Assembly (NCBI RefSeq): GCF_900114605.1
Contig: NZ_FOTP01000001.1
Coordinates: forward strand, 558,001-622,000
DNA length: 64,000 bases
Direction of reading: 5' to 3'
DNA from: Bradyrhizobium sp. NFR13
Lineage (GTDB): Bacteria; Pseudomonadota; Alphaproteobacteria; Rhizobiales; Xanthobacteraceae
Below the pieces are notes generated by a model. The model worked only from the letters and a program-made list of their open reading frames with translations. It made no database searches and was not told where the DNA came from. Position 1 is the stretch's first letter. Each line of letters begins with the position of its first letter. The position numbers and the translations under genes are program-made. Positions 1-7,697 of the stretch are shown piece by piece.

Positions 1-583
1 GCCGAAGACGTTGTCGTCACGATCCCAACCCTTTCTTATCTGCAGCCGGCTTAGACACCCCCGGTCACGCCTTTGCGTTGACCTGAAGCAAAAAACCGAC
101 GCCCGCGATTCTCCCCACGGCGGCAGAGGCCTACTAGTCCTTGCCTAACAGGCAGAACACGCAGTCCAGAATCGTTCTATTGGCACCCTTGGTGCGGCAG
201 TGCAAGCCTACGATCGGCGAAGCAAGATGCGATGCACCACAGAATCAACGCCTTTCCGCGCGGCGGATAATTCGGCACGTCGTGACTATCGGAAACGGCC
301 ATCAGGCTTTTGGCGGGACAAGGGATCGCGATTCGCAGTCGATCGCGCTCCGCCGCTTTTCCGGACACCTCTCGCGCACTACGATTCGCGCGACCGCCAG
401 GCAAAAACAGCAACAATTCATGATCGTGAATAATTCTGCGTCGTTTCAGCAACAAATCGCGCTCAAGTAGCGCGTTTGAAGACGTTCTAAATCCCTAATT
501 CTGTTCTCATTCTTCGCCTGCGCTAAAGCGAAAGCATCCAAATTTTACCGGTAGAGCCGGCCTAACTGGGGCATCGCAGCGTC
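1..583. other. Gene-free region upstream of the siderophore receptor
   Basis: I see no convincing gene in this stretch. Open frames on both strands (about 141-470) overlap one another and give Arg/Gln-rich translations with no recognisable family. In frame 1 the first 17 codons stay open and end at a TAG (52-54); this could be the tail of a gene entering from the left but is too short to identify. The last 100 bases are AT-richer and probably hold the promoter of the TonB receptor at 584. Confidence 0.5.
475..491 (+). promoter_or_regulatory. Possible Irr (ICE-like) iron-control site
   Basis: The sequence TTTGAAGACGTTCTAAA has a perfect right half (TTCTAAA) of the palindromic iron control element (TTTAGAA-N3-TTCTAAA) bound by Irr in rhizobia, but the left half has three mismatches. 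It lies 92 bases before the siderophore receptor start, a sensible place for iron control. The match is imperfect, so this is a candidate only. Confidence 0.25.
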
Positions 584-2866
584 ATGACAACATTCCACTC
601 CATCGAATCGGCAACTCGGCTGCACATGCTGCGGGCTCTATGTCTTTGCGCCGTCAGCGGTCTCGCTTTGTCGATTCCGACAGGTGCTGCCGACGCTCAG
701 TCTGCCCTGCCACCAGTGACGGTGGATGCGCCGCAGCAGCGTACGCGTCCGGCGACGGCCAGGCCGACCCAGCGCGCATCGACCAGCCGCGCTGCCCGCA
801 CCAATCGCACGGCCCGTGCGCCGCAGGCGGCACCGGTGGCACCAGCCAATCCCAACGCCGGTGAGCGCGCCGGCGGCCCCGTGATCGGCTTCGTCGCCAA
901 TCGCAGCGGCTCCGCCACCAAGACCGACACCCCGATCATGGAAACTCCGCAATCGATCTCGGTGATCACCTCCGACCAGATCAAGACCCAGGACGCACAG
1001 ACCCTCACTCAGGCGCTGCGCTACACCGCGGGCGCCAATGGCGACGTCAATGGCGGTTCCGATACCCGCAATGGCGGCATCCAGATCCGCGGCTTCGACA
1101 TGACGCAGCAGGGGCTGTATCTTGATGGCCTGCGGCTGCCCAGCACGCCCTATATCCATTTCGACAGCCTCGATCCCTTCGGCGCGTCTCGTCTCGAAGT
1201 GCTGAAAGGGCCGTCCTCGGTGATGTATGGTGGCAGCGGGCCGGGCGGCATTCTCAACTATGTCAGCAAGCTTCCGACCGCCCGGCAGTTCGGCGAAATC
1301 TCGGTGTCAGGCGGCAGTTTCGACCGCTATCAGGGCGAGTTCGATTTTGGCGGCCCCGCCAACAAGGAAGGCACGGTGCTCTATCGCCTGACCGGCCTGG
1401 TCCGTGACGGCGGCACGCAGGTCGATGACGCCAGGGACAGCCGCGTCTTCATCGCGCCGGCCGTCACCTTCAAGCCGAACGAAGACACCACACTCACAGT
1501 GCTGGCGAATTATCAGAAGGAGAAGAACGGCTGGGGTCTGCAGTTCCTGCCGGCATCCGGCACGATCTATCCGAATGCGGGCCGTATCATCCCTATCAAC
1601 CGCAACACCGGCGAACCCGGCTTCAACAGATACGACAACGAGATCGCTTCGGTTGGCTACCTGTTCGCACATAACATCAACGATAACCTGACCTTCCGGC
1701 AGAACCTGCGCTACTCGTGGATGCACAACGAATCCGACAGCATCAATGCCGGCGGTTACCTCGACGAAGCCGCCGGGCTGCTCTACCGCTACGGCGGATC
1801 ATCGGCCTCGACGATCAACTCCATCGCCGTCGACAACCAGCTGGAGGGCCACTTCACCACCGGCATCCTGAGCCACACCACGCTGTTCGGCATCGACTAT
1901 CGAAACACGACATCGACCGACGTCAACACGAGCTACAGCGCCGATCCCCTCAACGTCTTCAACCCCGTCTACACCAACAGCTGGACCAAGGGCGCGCTCT
2001 ACGAAGACTATCGTGTGAAGCAATCGCAGGTCGGCATCTATGCGCAGGACCAGATCAAGCTCGGTCGTCTTTCGGTCCAGCTCGGCGGCCGGCAGGATTT
2101 TGCCAAGACGACCTACGACAACTACATGGACGGTTCATCGACCTCCACCGACGCCTCGGCCTTCACCGGTCGTGCAGGCGTGATCTACAATTTCGACAGC
2201 GGCGTGGCGCCCTATTACAGCTACTCGGAATCTTTTCTGCCGGTGCTGAACATCGCCAATGGCAGCCTGCTGGCGCCGGAAACAGCGCATCAGCATGAGG
2301 TCGGCATCAAGTATCAGCCGGTCGGCGTCAATGCGATGATCACGCTCGCCGCCTTCGATCTCACGCGACAGAATGTCGTTCGCTTCCTGCCCGTTGCGCC
2401 GTTTACGGCGATTCAGACCGGCGAGGTCAATTCGCGCGGCATCGAACTGGAAGCCACCGCCACCCTCGCCGCAGGCTTCAATGTCCGCGCTGCTTATTCC
2501 TACATCGACATCGAAGTCACCAAGGATCCTGTGAATGTCGGCAAGGCTCTGACCACCGTGCCGATGAATCGCCTGGGCATCTGGAGCGACTACACGATGC
2601 AAGGCGGCTTGTTCGAGGGCGTCCAGATCGGTGGCGGCATTCGCTACATCGGCGACAGCTGGGCCGACGATGCCAACACAAGCAAGGTGCCGGGAGCCAC
2701 CGTGGTCGATGCGTTGCTGGCCTATAACCAGAAGAACTACCGGCTCGCACTCAACGTCACCAACATTGCGGACACCCGCTATGTGTCATCCTGTTACAGC
2801 CCCGTCTATGGCTGCTTCTACGGTGACTCGCGCAAGGTCGTCGCCAAGCTGACCTATCGCTGGTGA
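584..2866 (+). CDS. TonB-dependent siderophore receptor
   Basis: Outer-membrane gated channel for ferric-siderophore uptake, 760 aa. The N-terminus carries a signal peptide ending near AADAQS, then a Pro/Ala/Arg/Thr-rich linker to about residue 95. The plug domain follows with ETPQSISVIT and LEVLKGPSSVMYGG, the typical motifs of the FhuA/FoxA-type siderophore receptor subfamily. The rest is the 22-strand barrel, ending in an aromatic residue (LTYRW), as outer-membrane proteins do. A second in-frame ATG 14 codons in (626) would give a more ordinary signal peptide, so the start is uncertain. The PepSY membrane protein 105 bp downstream on the same strand supports a siderophore role, since such pairs commonly act in uptake and reductive release of iron. 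The specific siderophore cannot be read from the sequence. Confidence 0.92.
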   Translation: MTTFHSIESATRLHMLRALCLCAVSGLALSIPTGAADAQSALPPVTVDAPQQRTRPATARPTQRASTSRAARTNRTARAPQAAPVAPANPNAGERAGGPVIGFVANRSGSATKTDTPIMETPQSISVITSDQIKTQDAQTLTQALRYTAGANGDVNGGSDTRNGGIQIRGFDMTQQGLYLDGLRLPSTPYIHFDSLDPFGASRLEVLKGPSSVMYGGSGPGGILNYVSKLPTARQFGEISVSGGSFDRYQGEFDFGGPANKEGTVLYRLTGLVRDGGTQVDDARDSRVFIAPAVTFKPNEDTTLTVLANYQKEKNGWGLQFLPASGTIYPNAGRIIPINRNTGEPGFNRYDNEIASVGYLFAHNINDNLTFRQNLRYSWMHNESDSINAGGYLDEAAGLLYRYGGSSASTINSIAVDNQLEGHFTTGILSHTTLFGIDYRNTTSTDVNTSYSADPLNVFNPVYTNSWTKGALYEDYRVKQSQVGIYAQDQIKLGRLSVQLGGRQDFAKTTYDNYMDGSSTSTDASAFTGRAGVIYNFDSGVAPYYSYSESFLPVLNIANGSLLAPETAHQHEVGIKYQPVGVNAMITLAAFDLTRQNVVRFLPVAPFTAIQTGEVNSRGIELEATATLAAGFNVRAAYSYIDIEVTKDPVNVGKALTTVPMNRLGIWSDYTMQGGLFEGVQIGGGIRYIGDSWADDANTSKVPGATVVDALLAYNQKNYRLALNVTNIADTRYVSSCYSPVYGCFYGDSRKVVAKLTYRW

Positions 2867-2895
2867 GTTTAGAATCTCCCTAAATCGCGACAATA

Positions 2896-2927
2896 CGCCA
2901 CCACCGCTCCCTCGACCGGCGGTGGCG
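2896..2927 (+). terminator. GC-rich hairpin between receptor and PepSY gene
   Basis: Arms CGCCACCACCG (2896-2906) and CGGCGGTGGCG (2917-2927) pair almost perfectly around a 10-base loop. No T-run follows, so this may attenuate transcription or stabilise the upstream mRNA end rather than stop transcription. Confidence 0.4.
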
Positions 2928-2971
2928 ACACTTGTAGTTAGACGCGACGACAACAACACGGGCGGAACGCC

Positions 2972-4261
2972 ATGAGATTGATCTTCGGGCGTCTGCACCG
3001 CTGGGCTGGACTCCTCACCGCTGCGTTCCTGTTTTTCTCGGGCGTCACCGGCGCGGTTATCTCGTGGGATCACGAGCTTGACGATCTCCTCAACAGCAAG
3101 CTGAAGGACGTCACCACCCAAGGCCCGGCCAAACCGTCAATCGAACTCGCGGGCCTGATCGAGCAGCGCGATCCACGTGCGCGTGTGATCCACATGTCCA
3201 TGACGCCGGAAAAGAATGAGTCGCTCTCGTTCTTTGTCCTGCCGCGGATCGATCCTACGACAAGCAAGCGTTACACGCTCGATTACAATCAGATCTTCCT
3301 CGACCCCAACACCGGCGAAGAACTTGGGCGGCGCTATTGGGGCGCAGTGTGGCCGGTCACGCGCGAGAACTTTGTCTCGTTTCTCTACAAGCTGCACTAC
3401 ACGATGCACATCCCGGAATTCTGGGGCAGCGACCGCTGGGGCATGCGTATCCTTGGCGTCATCGCCATCATCTGGACCATCGATTGCTTCATCGGATTCT
3501 ATCTGACACTGCCATCACGCAAACGCGCCAAGGCGGGAGCCGCTCCCGCCGTCGCGCGCGAACTCGGCAAGGGGTTCTGGGCGCGGTGGAAGCCGGCCTG
3601 GATGATCAAGACCTCGGGCAGCGCCTACCGGATCAATTTCGACATCCACCGCGCCTTCAGCCTGTGGACCTGGGCCCTGCTCTTCATCATCGCGTTCACG
3701 GCGTTCTCGCTGAACCTCTATTTCGAGGTCTTTTCGCCGCTGATGAAGAAGTTCTCGGACTACACGCCGACGCCTTACGAACAGCGTGAGTATCGTCACC
3801 TCGATAATCCGATCGAACCCAAGATGACCTGGGCCCAGATCCTCGAGCGCGCCACCGCCGACGGCAAGGCGCGCGGCTGGACCACACCGATCGGTTCGCT
3901 GTTCTATGGCCCGGCACACGGCGTGTATCAGGTGTTCTTCTTCGAACCTGGTGACGATCACGGCGCCGCAGGCGTCGGCCCGCCGTCGCTGTTTTACGAC
4001 AGCGAGGACGGCCGTCCGCTCGGCGCAAAGCTGCCCTGGGTCGGCACCGCCGCCGACATCTTCGTGCAGATGCAGTTCCCGATGCATTCGGGACGAATCC
4101 TGGGTCTGCCCGGCCGCATCCTGATTTCGGCGATGGGCCTGGTCGTGGCGGCGCTCTCAGTGACCGGCGTGGTGATCTGGTGGCGCAAGCGCCGCGCACG
4201 CGTGAAGGTACGCGAGACAACGGAAACACGTTCGAATACGCGACTCGCGCCGGCTGAGTAG
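2972..4261 (+). CDS. PepSY-associated membrane protein (FoxB-like)
   Basis: Inner-membrane protein of 429 aa in the PepSY-associated TM family. Four hydrophobic spans are visible: near residues 12-32 (LLTAAFLFFSGVTGAVISW), about 160-180 (ILGVIAIIWTIDCFIGFYL), about 230-250 (LWTWALLFIIAFTAFSL) and near 385-405 (ISAMGLVVAALSVTGVVIWW). Large periplasmic loops with PepSY-type segments lie between them. Conserved His residues (HRWAG near the N-terminus, KLHYTMHIPE, IHRAFSLW, QFPMHSGRI) fit haem-binding, as proposed for the ferric reductases of this family. It follows the siderophore receptor on the same strand, so it probably helps reduce or release iron from the imported siderophore. That role is inferred from context. 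Confidence 0.85.
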   Translation: MRLIFGRLHRWAGLLTAAFLFFSGVTGAVISWDHELDDLLNSKLKDVTTQGPAKPSIELAGLIEQRDPRARVIHMSMTPEKNESLSFFVLPRIDPTTSKRYTLDYNQIFLDPNTGEELGRRYWGAVWPVTRENFVSFLYKLHYTMHIPEFWGSDRWGMRILGVIAIIWTIDCFIGFYLTLPSRKRAKAGAAPAVARELGKGFWARWKPAWMIKTSGSAYRINFDIHRAFSLWTWALLFIIAFTAFSLNLYFEVFSPLMKKFSDYTPTPYEQREYRHLDNPIEPKMTWAQILERATADGKARGWTTPIGSLFYGPAHGVYQVFFFEPGDDHGAAGVGPPSLFYDSEDGRPLGAKLPWVGTAADIFVQMQFPMHSGRILGLPGRILISAMGLVVAALSVTGVVIWWRKRRARVKVRETTETRSNTRLAPAE

Positions 4262-4283
4262 AGCCGCCGGCCTTGTCCGACTG

Positions 4284-4309
4284 CATGTCAGGCGCTATCG
4301 CCTGACATG
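4284..4309. terminator. Perfect 11-bp hairpin after the PepSY gene
   Basis: CATGTCAGGCG (4284-4294) and CGCCTGACATG (4299-4309) pair perfectly around a four-base loop. No T-run follows. It sits between the PepSY gene and trmL and probably marks the end of the iron operon. Confidence 0.5.
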
Positions 4310-4347
4310 GGTCGCGTCGATCAAGATGCGGCCGGAGAAAGTCCGCC

Positions 4348-4797
4348 GTGCGCATCGCCCTCTACCAGCCTGACATTCCGCAGAACACCGGCACCATCCT
4401 GCGGCTCTGTGCCTGTCTCGATGTCGAAGCTCATATTATCGAACCGGCGGGCTTTCCGACCTCCGACCGGCATTTTCGCCGTGCCGGCATGGACTATCTC
4501 GATCAGGTATCCATCGTCCGGCACGATTCATGGCGGCATTTCGAGGACTGGCGGCGCGAGGCCGGTCATCGTCTCGCGCTGTTCACCACCAAGGGCGCGG
4601 AGCCCTATCTCGATCATCGCTATTCTGACGATGAGATTCTGCTGTTCGGCCGCGAGAGTGCCGGTGTGCCGGAGGATGTCGCGGCTGCTGCAGACAGCCG
4701 CGTTGTCATTCCCATGCGTGAGAGCCTGCGGTCGATCAATCTGGCGATGACGGTGGCCATGGCATTGGGAGAGGCCCTGCGGCAGGTGCGCGGCTGA
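4348..4797 (+). CDS. trmL: tRNA (cytidine(34)-2'-O)-methyltransferase TrmL
   Basis: SPOUT-class RNA methyltransferase, 149 aa, the normal length for TrmL, which methylates the 2'-OH of the wobble nucleotide in tRNA-Leu. The sequence has the family motifs in order: YQPDIPQNTGTILR at the N-terminus, LFGRESAGVP around residue 106, and SINLAMTVAMALGEALRQ at the C-terminus, where the trefoil knot binds S-adenosylmethionine. The start is a GTG at 4348, the only one that keeps the conserved RIALYQPD N-terminus. Its stop codon abuts the stop of the convergent gene with no base between. Confidence 0.95.
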   Translation: MRIALYQPDIPQNTGTILRLCACLDVEAHIIEPAGFPTSDRHFRRAGMDYLDQVSIVRHDSWRHFEDWRREAGHRLALFTTKGAEPYLDHRYSDDEILLFGRESAGVPEDVAAAADSRVVIPMRESLRSINLAMTVAMALGEALRQVRG

Positions 4798-5358
4798 CTA
4801 CCGCCCGCTCGGGACACGCGTAGCGATGTAGTCCTTGCCCCTGGCCGTGAAGGTTTCGCGGATGATGAAGCCATCCGCCGGCGACATCGGGCCGATCGGC
4901 ACTGGCCCCGTGGGCATGATCAGCGTGGCATTGCCGCCGACGAAGATCAGCAGGTGGCGACGTTCTGCCAGCAGCTTCTCCGACCAGGCGATCAGGCCGG
5001 AATGGATCGGCTCCTTCTGCCAGGCGAAAGGCGAGCCGGGATCGACCTGGCCATAGATGAAGCCCGTCGTCGGATAGACCGAGAACACGATTTTGGAGTT
5101 TTCCGGCTTCCAGGACTCCGGCATCTCGTCGTCCTGAATCCAGACGCAATCGAAGGCGCGGCATTGCTGCGGCCGGGTGTCATAGATCTTGCACCCGTGC
5201 GCGATCGCGCAGTGCTTGCACCACTTGCCGGCCGGCTTGGCGAGGTCGTCGATGCGATAGACCTTGCAGCACATGGTGCAGGTCCCGCACGTACGCGTGG
5301 CGGCGGCAGAACTGCCGGATGTGACGAGCGACGGCTGCATGGTATCCAGGTGCGACAA
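4798..5358 (-). CDS. YkgJ-family cysteine cluster protein
   Basis: Protein of 186 aa with the cysteine arrangement of the YkgJ / zinc- or iron-chelating domain (CxxCxxCC-type): CGTCTMCC near residue 24, then CKHC, HGCKIYDTRP and QCRAFDC. These Cys are thought to bind a metal or Fe-S cluster; the family's function is not established. The C-terminal half has no further recognisable motif. The gene is convergent with trmL, sharing no intergenic base. Confidence 0.82.
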   Translation of the reverse strand: MSHLDTMQPSLVTSGSSAAATRTCGTCTMCCKVYRIDDLAKPAGKWCKHCAIAHGCKIYDTRPQQCRAFDCVWIQDDEMPESWKPENSKIVFSVYPTTGFIYGQVDPGSPFAWQKEPIHSGLIAWSEKLLAERRHLLIFVGGNATLIMPTGPVPIGPMSPADGFIIRETFTARGKDYIATRVPSGR

Positions 5359-5530
5359 TTTGACGTGATGTCATCGAGCTTTGGCGGCCCGCGCCGGACA
5401 TCGCAATTGACATGTCGGTGATCGGCCGGGACATCCACCGGCCAGCCGTGCTAAGAGCCGCGGCTTACCCCATATGGAACCGAGATGTGCCGAGCCGGAT
5501 CGGGCATGCCGGTTTTAGAGAGCTAAGACA

Positions 5531-6163
5531 GTGAGTTACGCGGTCAAAGAGATTTTCCTGACACTACAGGGCGAAGGCGCCCATGCCGGCCGCGCGTCTG
5601 TATTCTGCCGGTTTTCCGGCTGTAATCTCTGGACGGGCCGGGAACAGGACCGCGCCGAGGCCACCTGCCAGTTCTGCGACACCGACTTCGTCGGTATGGA
5701 CGGCACGCTGGGCGGTCGTTACCCCACCGCCGACCAGCTCGCCGACACCATCGCCGCGCAATGGGTGGGCCCTTCCGATAACCGCTATGTGGTGCTGACC
5801 GGCGGCGAGCCGCTGCTGCAGGTGGACGCCGAACTGATCGACGCATTGCATGCGCGCGGCTTCGAGATCGGCGTCGAGACCAACGGCACGGTCGCGCCGC
5901 CCGAAGGCATCGACTGGATCTGCGTCAGCCCCAAGGCTGGTGCGGAACTGGTGGTGCACAGCGGACACGAATTGAAGCTGGTCTATCCGCAACCACAGGC
6001 GATGCCGGAGAAATTCGAAGGCCTCACCTTCGAGCGTTTCTCATTGCAGCCGATGGACGGACCGGACGCCATCAGCAATACCGCTGACGCAGTGGACTAC
6101 TGCCTGCGCCACCCGCAATGGCGACTGAGCGTGCAGACACACAAGGCACTTGGGATCCGCTAA
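5531..6163 (+). CDS. queE: 7-carboxy-7-deazaguanine synthase QueE
   Basis: Radical-SAM enzyme of 210 aa that contracts the ring of 6-carboxytetrahydropterin to 7-carboxy-7-deazaguanine in the queuosine/preQ0 pathway. The 4Fe-4S cysteines are C31, C46 and C49, giving the CX14CX2C spacing that distinguishes QueE from ordinary radical-SAM proteins. The TGGEPLLQ motif that contacts SAM follows near residue 97. The start is a GTG at 5531, which preserves the YAVKEIFLTLQGEG N-terminus. queD begins 31 bp downstream on the same strand, so the two probably form an operon. Confidence 0.95.
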   Translation: MSYAVKEIFLTLQGEGAHAGRASVFCRFSGCNLWTGREQDRAEATCQFCDTDFVGMDGTLGGRYPTADQLADTIAAQWVGPSDNRYVVLTGGEPLLQVDAELIDALHARGFEIGVETNGTVAPPEGIDWICVSPKAGAELVVHSGHELKLVYPQPQAMPEKFEGLTFERFSLQPMDGPDAISNTADAVDYCLRHPQWRLSVQTHKALGIR

Positions 6164-6194
6164 GGACCCGGACTTCTAAGGACGACGACTTCCG

Positions 6195-6560
6195 ATGTGG
6201 GAATTGACCAAATCGTTTCGCTTCGAGGCGGCGCATGCGCTGTCTCACACCACGCTCGGTGAAGTGAGCCAGGAAATCCATGGCCATTCCTTCCGCGCCG
6301 AAGTCACCATTCGCGGCGTGCCGGATCCCGTGACCGGCATGGTGATGGATCTCGGCTTGCTCGACCGCAGCCTCGATGAGCTGCGCAAGACGCTCGACCA
6401 CAAGTTTCTCAACAAGATCGAAGCGATCGGCATTCCGACGCTGGAAAATCTCTCGCGCTTCATCTGGGACCGCGTCGCCGACAAGGCTCCGGTCGTCCGC
6501 GTCGGCGTGTTTCGCGACAGCTGCAACGAGAGCTGCGTGTATTTCGGGCCGAAGGGTTAG
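6195..6560 (+). CDS. queD: 6-carboxytetrahydropterin synthase-like protein QueD
   Basis: Member of the 6-pyruvoyltetrahydropterin synthase/QueD family, 121 aa, usual length. Zinc ligands are H14 (FEAAH), H29 and H31 (IHGH). LDHKFLN supplies the Asp-His pair of the catalytic triad, and the C-terminal RDSCNESC corresponds to KETCTAGC of E. coli QueD. The catalytic cysteine (Cys27 of E. coli, 11 residues after the first zinc His and 4 before the second) is replaced by Ser25. It lies 31 bp after queE, which uses the QueD product, so a pathway role is likely. Activity cannot be assumed, because the usual nucleophile or base is missing. Confidence 0.88.
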   Translation: MWELTKSFRFEAAHALSHTTLGEVSQEIHGHSFRAEVTIRGVPDPVTGMVMDLGLLDRSLDELRKTLDHKFLNKIEAIGIPTLENLSRFIWDRVADKAPVVRVGVFRDSCNESCVYFGPKG

Positions 6561-6571
6561 AGTCTTTATTG

Positions 6572-6641
6572 GAGTATGATCTCTCGACAAACGAATTCGT
6601 TTGTCGGCGAAAACCGGTATCCACTTTTCGGGATCATGCTC
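6572..6641. repeat. Intergenic palindromic repeat, GATCATGCTC family (copy 1)
   Basis: The ends GAGTATGATC (6572-6581) and GATCATGCTC (6632-6641) are inverted copies with one mismatch. Inside is a perfect 22-bp palindrome (6585-6606, half CGACAAACGAA) and the conserved stretch CCGGTATCCAC..CGGGATCATGCTC. Elements of this type are abundant between genes in Bradyrhizobiaceae. A degenerate copy lies at 33768-33820. It ends on the stop codon of the thioesterase gene. Confidence 0.8.
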
Positions 6642-7090
6642 TAGTCTTTTCCCGTGATCATGCAGGTCGCGGTGGCATGGGCGCAAAGCCTGCCATCCTT
6701 GTCGGTTAGTGTACCCTCCGTCGCAGCCGTCCTGCGCCCCATGTGGATGATACGGCCCTCGGCGCGGATCGGCCCTGACGCGGCCGTCATGGCACGGATA
6801 TAGGTCACCTTGAGATCGAGCGTCGCATAACCGGTACCTGCTGGCAGCGAGGTCTGCACCGCCAGCGCGATGGCGCCGTCCAGCATCGTGGCTGCGTAAC
6901 CGCCATGCACCGTTCCGAGCGGATTGTAGTGATCCTCGTTCGGCGAGCCGACCAGCACAACCTTGCCCTGCTCTGCGGACTCGCCCTTGATGCCGAGTGT
7001 GCGGCCGATGCCGCGCGCAAATCCGCCTTCGGCGAAGGCCTGCTGCACAAGCTTCAGTCCGCTGCTCGCGTCACCAATCTCAGTTGTCAT
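6641..7090 (-). CDS. PaaI-family hotdog thioesterase
   Basis: Hotdog-fold acyl-CoA thioesterase of 149 aa. The PaaI-type signature NPLGTVHGGYAATMLDGA is present around residues 57-74 (HGG motif with the catalytic acid in the following helix). ATLDLKVTYIRAM and EGRIIHMGRR are the usual central strands. The start at 7090 has a good ribosome site (GGAGG, 5 bases upstream). Upstream, at 7156-7170, lies a perfect palindrome that I read as the operator of the adjacent MarR regulator. The substrate is unknown. Confidence 0.88.
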   Translation of the reverse strand: MTTEIGDASSGLKLVQQAFAEGGFARGIGRTLGIKGESAEQGKVVLVGSPNEDHYNPLGTVHGGYAATMLDGAIALAVQTSLPAGTGYATLDLKVTYIRAMTAASGPIRAEGRIIHMGRRTAATEGTLTDKDGRLCAHATATCMITGKD

Positions 7091-7155
7091 GTTTGCCTCC
7101 GCCGTCCCGTGAACATCCTTGTTATGGGACCGGGATGGCAGAGCTTGCCTTTCAA

Positions 7156-7170
7156 GTCAACATTGTTGAC
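7156..7170. promoter_or_regulatory. Perfect 15-bp palindrome, likely MarR operator
   Basis: GTCAACATTGTTGAC is a perfect dyad (GTCAACA-T-TGTTGAC) lying 66-80 bp upstream of the thioesterase start and just beyond the 3' end of marR. A near copy (two differences) lies at 7612-7626. Length and symmetry fit a MarR-family operator. Confidence 0.55.
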
Positions 7171-7188
7171 CTCAAGACTTGAACTTGG

Positions 7189-7653
7189 CTAGTCGCGCGC
7201 CGCCTCCTCCATCACCGCCGACCATGCGGCCTGGCTGCCCGCCCCCGCCTTCTTGAAGGCGCGGGCCATGATCTTGCGCTCATAACCGGATGCGATGCGC
7301 TCGACCGCGCGGCCGGCGGGCGTCAGTTCAAGAATCTTGAAACGATGCCGCGCCGGATCGCGCTTGACGGCCACATAGCCCTCATCGAGCAATTGCTTCA
7401 TCGGGCGATGCAGCGCCTGTTTCGAAATCTGCAGGATCGCCAGCAGATCCGACATCGTGATGCCATCGCCGCGCAGCACGGCATAGAGAATGCGATGGTG
7501 GACCCGCGACAGGCCGACCGTTGCCAGATATTCGTCAGCCGCGCGCGTCATCCCGCGCCATCCGAAATACATCAGCGCCAGCGCATCATCGAGCGGATCG
7601 AGTTTCTTCAGGTCAACAACATTGACTTGATTGCGGGCGGTGTTAGGCTTCAT
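7189..7653 (-). CDS. MarR-family transcriptional regulator
   Basis: Winged-helix regulator, 154 aa with the ATG at 7653; an upstream ATG at 7668 is also possible, and neither has a strong ribosome site. The recognition region reads MSDLLAILQISKQALHRPMKQLLDEGYVAV, followed by the wing KRDPARHRFKILELTPAGR, both typical of MarR. The family usually represses neighbouring genes and lets go on binding a small aromatic or acyl ligand. It lies between the thioesterase gene and a divergent NTF2-like gene, and palindromes at 7156-7170 and inside its own 5' end suggest it controls the thioesterase and itself. Confidence 0.85.
   Translation of the reverse strand: MKPNTARNQVNVVDLKKLDPLDDALALMYFGWRGMTRAADEYLATVGLSRVHHRILYAVLRGDGITMSDLLAILQISKQALHRPMKQLLDEGYVAVKRDPARHRFKILELTPAGRAVERIASGYERKIMARAFKKAGAGSQAAWSAVMEEAARD
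7612..7626. promoter_or_regulatory. Second MarR-type operator copy inside the marR 5' end
   Basis: GTCAACAACATTGAC matches, on the reverse strand, the perfect palindrome at 7156-7170 in 13 of 15 positions. It lies within codons about 10-14 of marR, where a bound repressor could block the gene's own transcription. Confidence 0.4.
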
Positions 7654-7697
7654 AGAAGATGGGCTCATCGAAGGCTCACGACAGGGAGACGGGACGC

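Noticed and set aside
141-470. Open reading frames on both strands in the left end
   Set aside because: They overlap each other, have low-complexity translations, and lack a ribosome site or a recognisable family.
5438-5530. Possible preQ1 riboswitch before queE
   Set aside because: No pseudoknot-forming A-rich tail or conserved core could be found near the start codon.
7135-7182. 15-residue open frame reading MAELAFQVNIVDLKT, like the MarR N-terminus
   Set aside because: The likeness comes from the shared operator palindrome, and the frame has no ribosome site. It runs against the thioesterase promoter.
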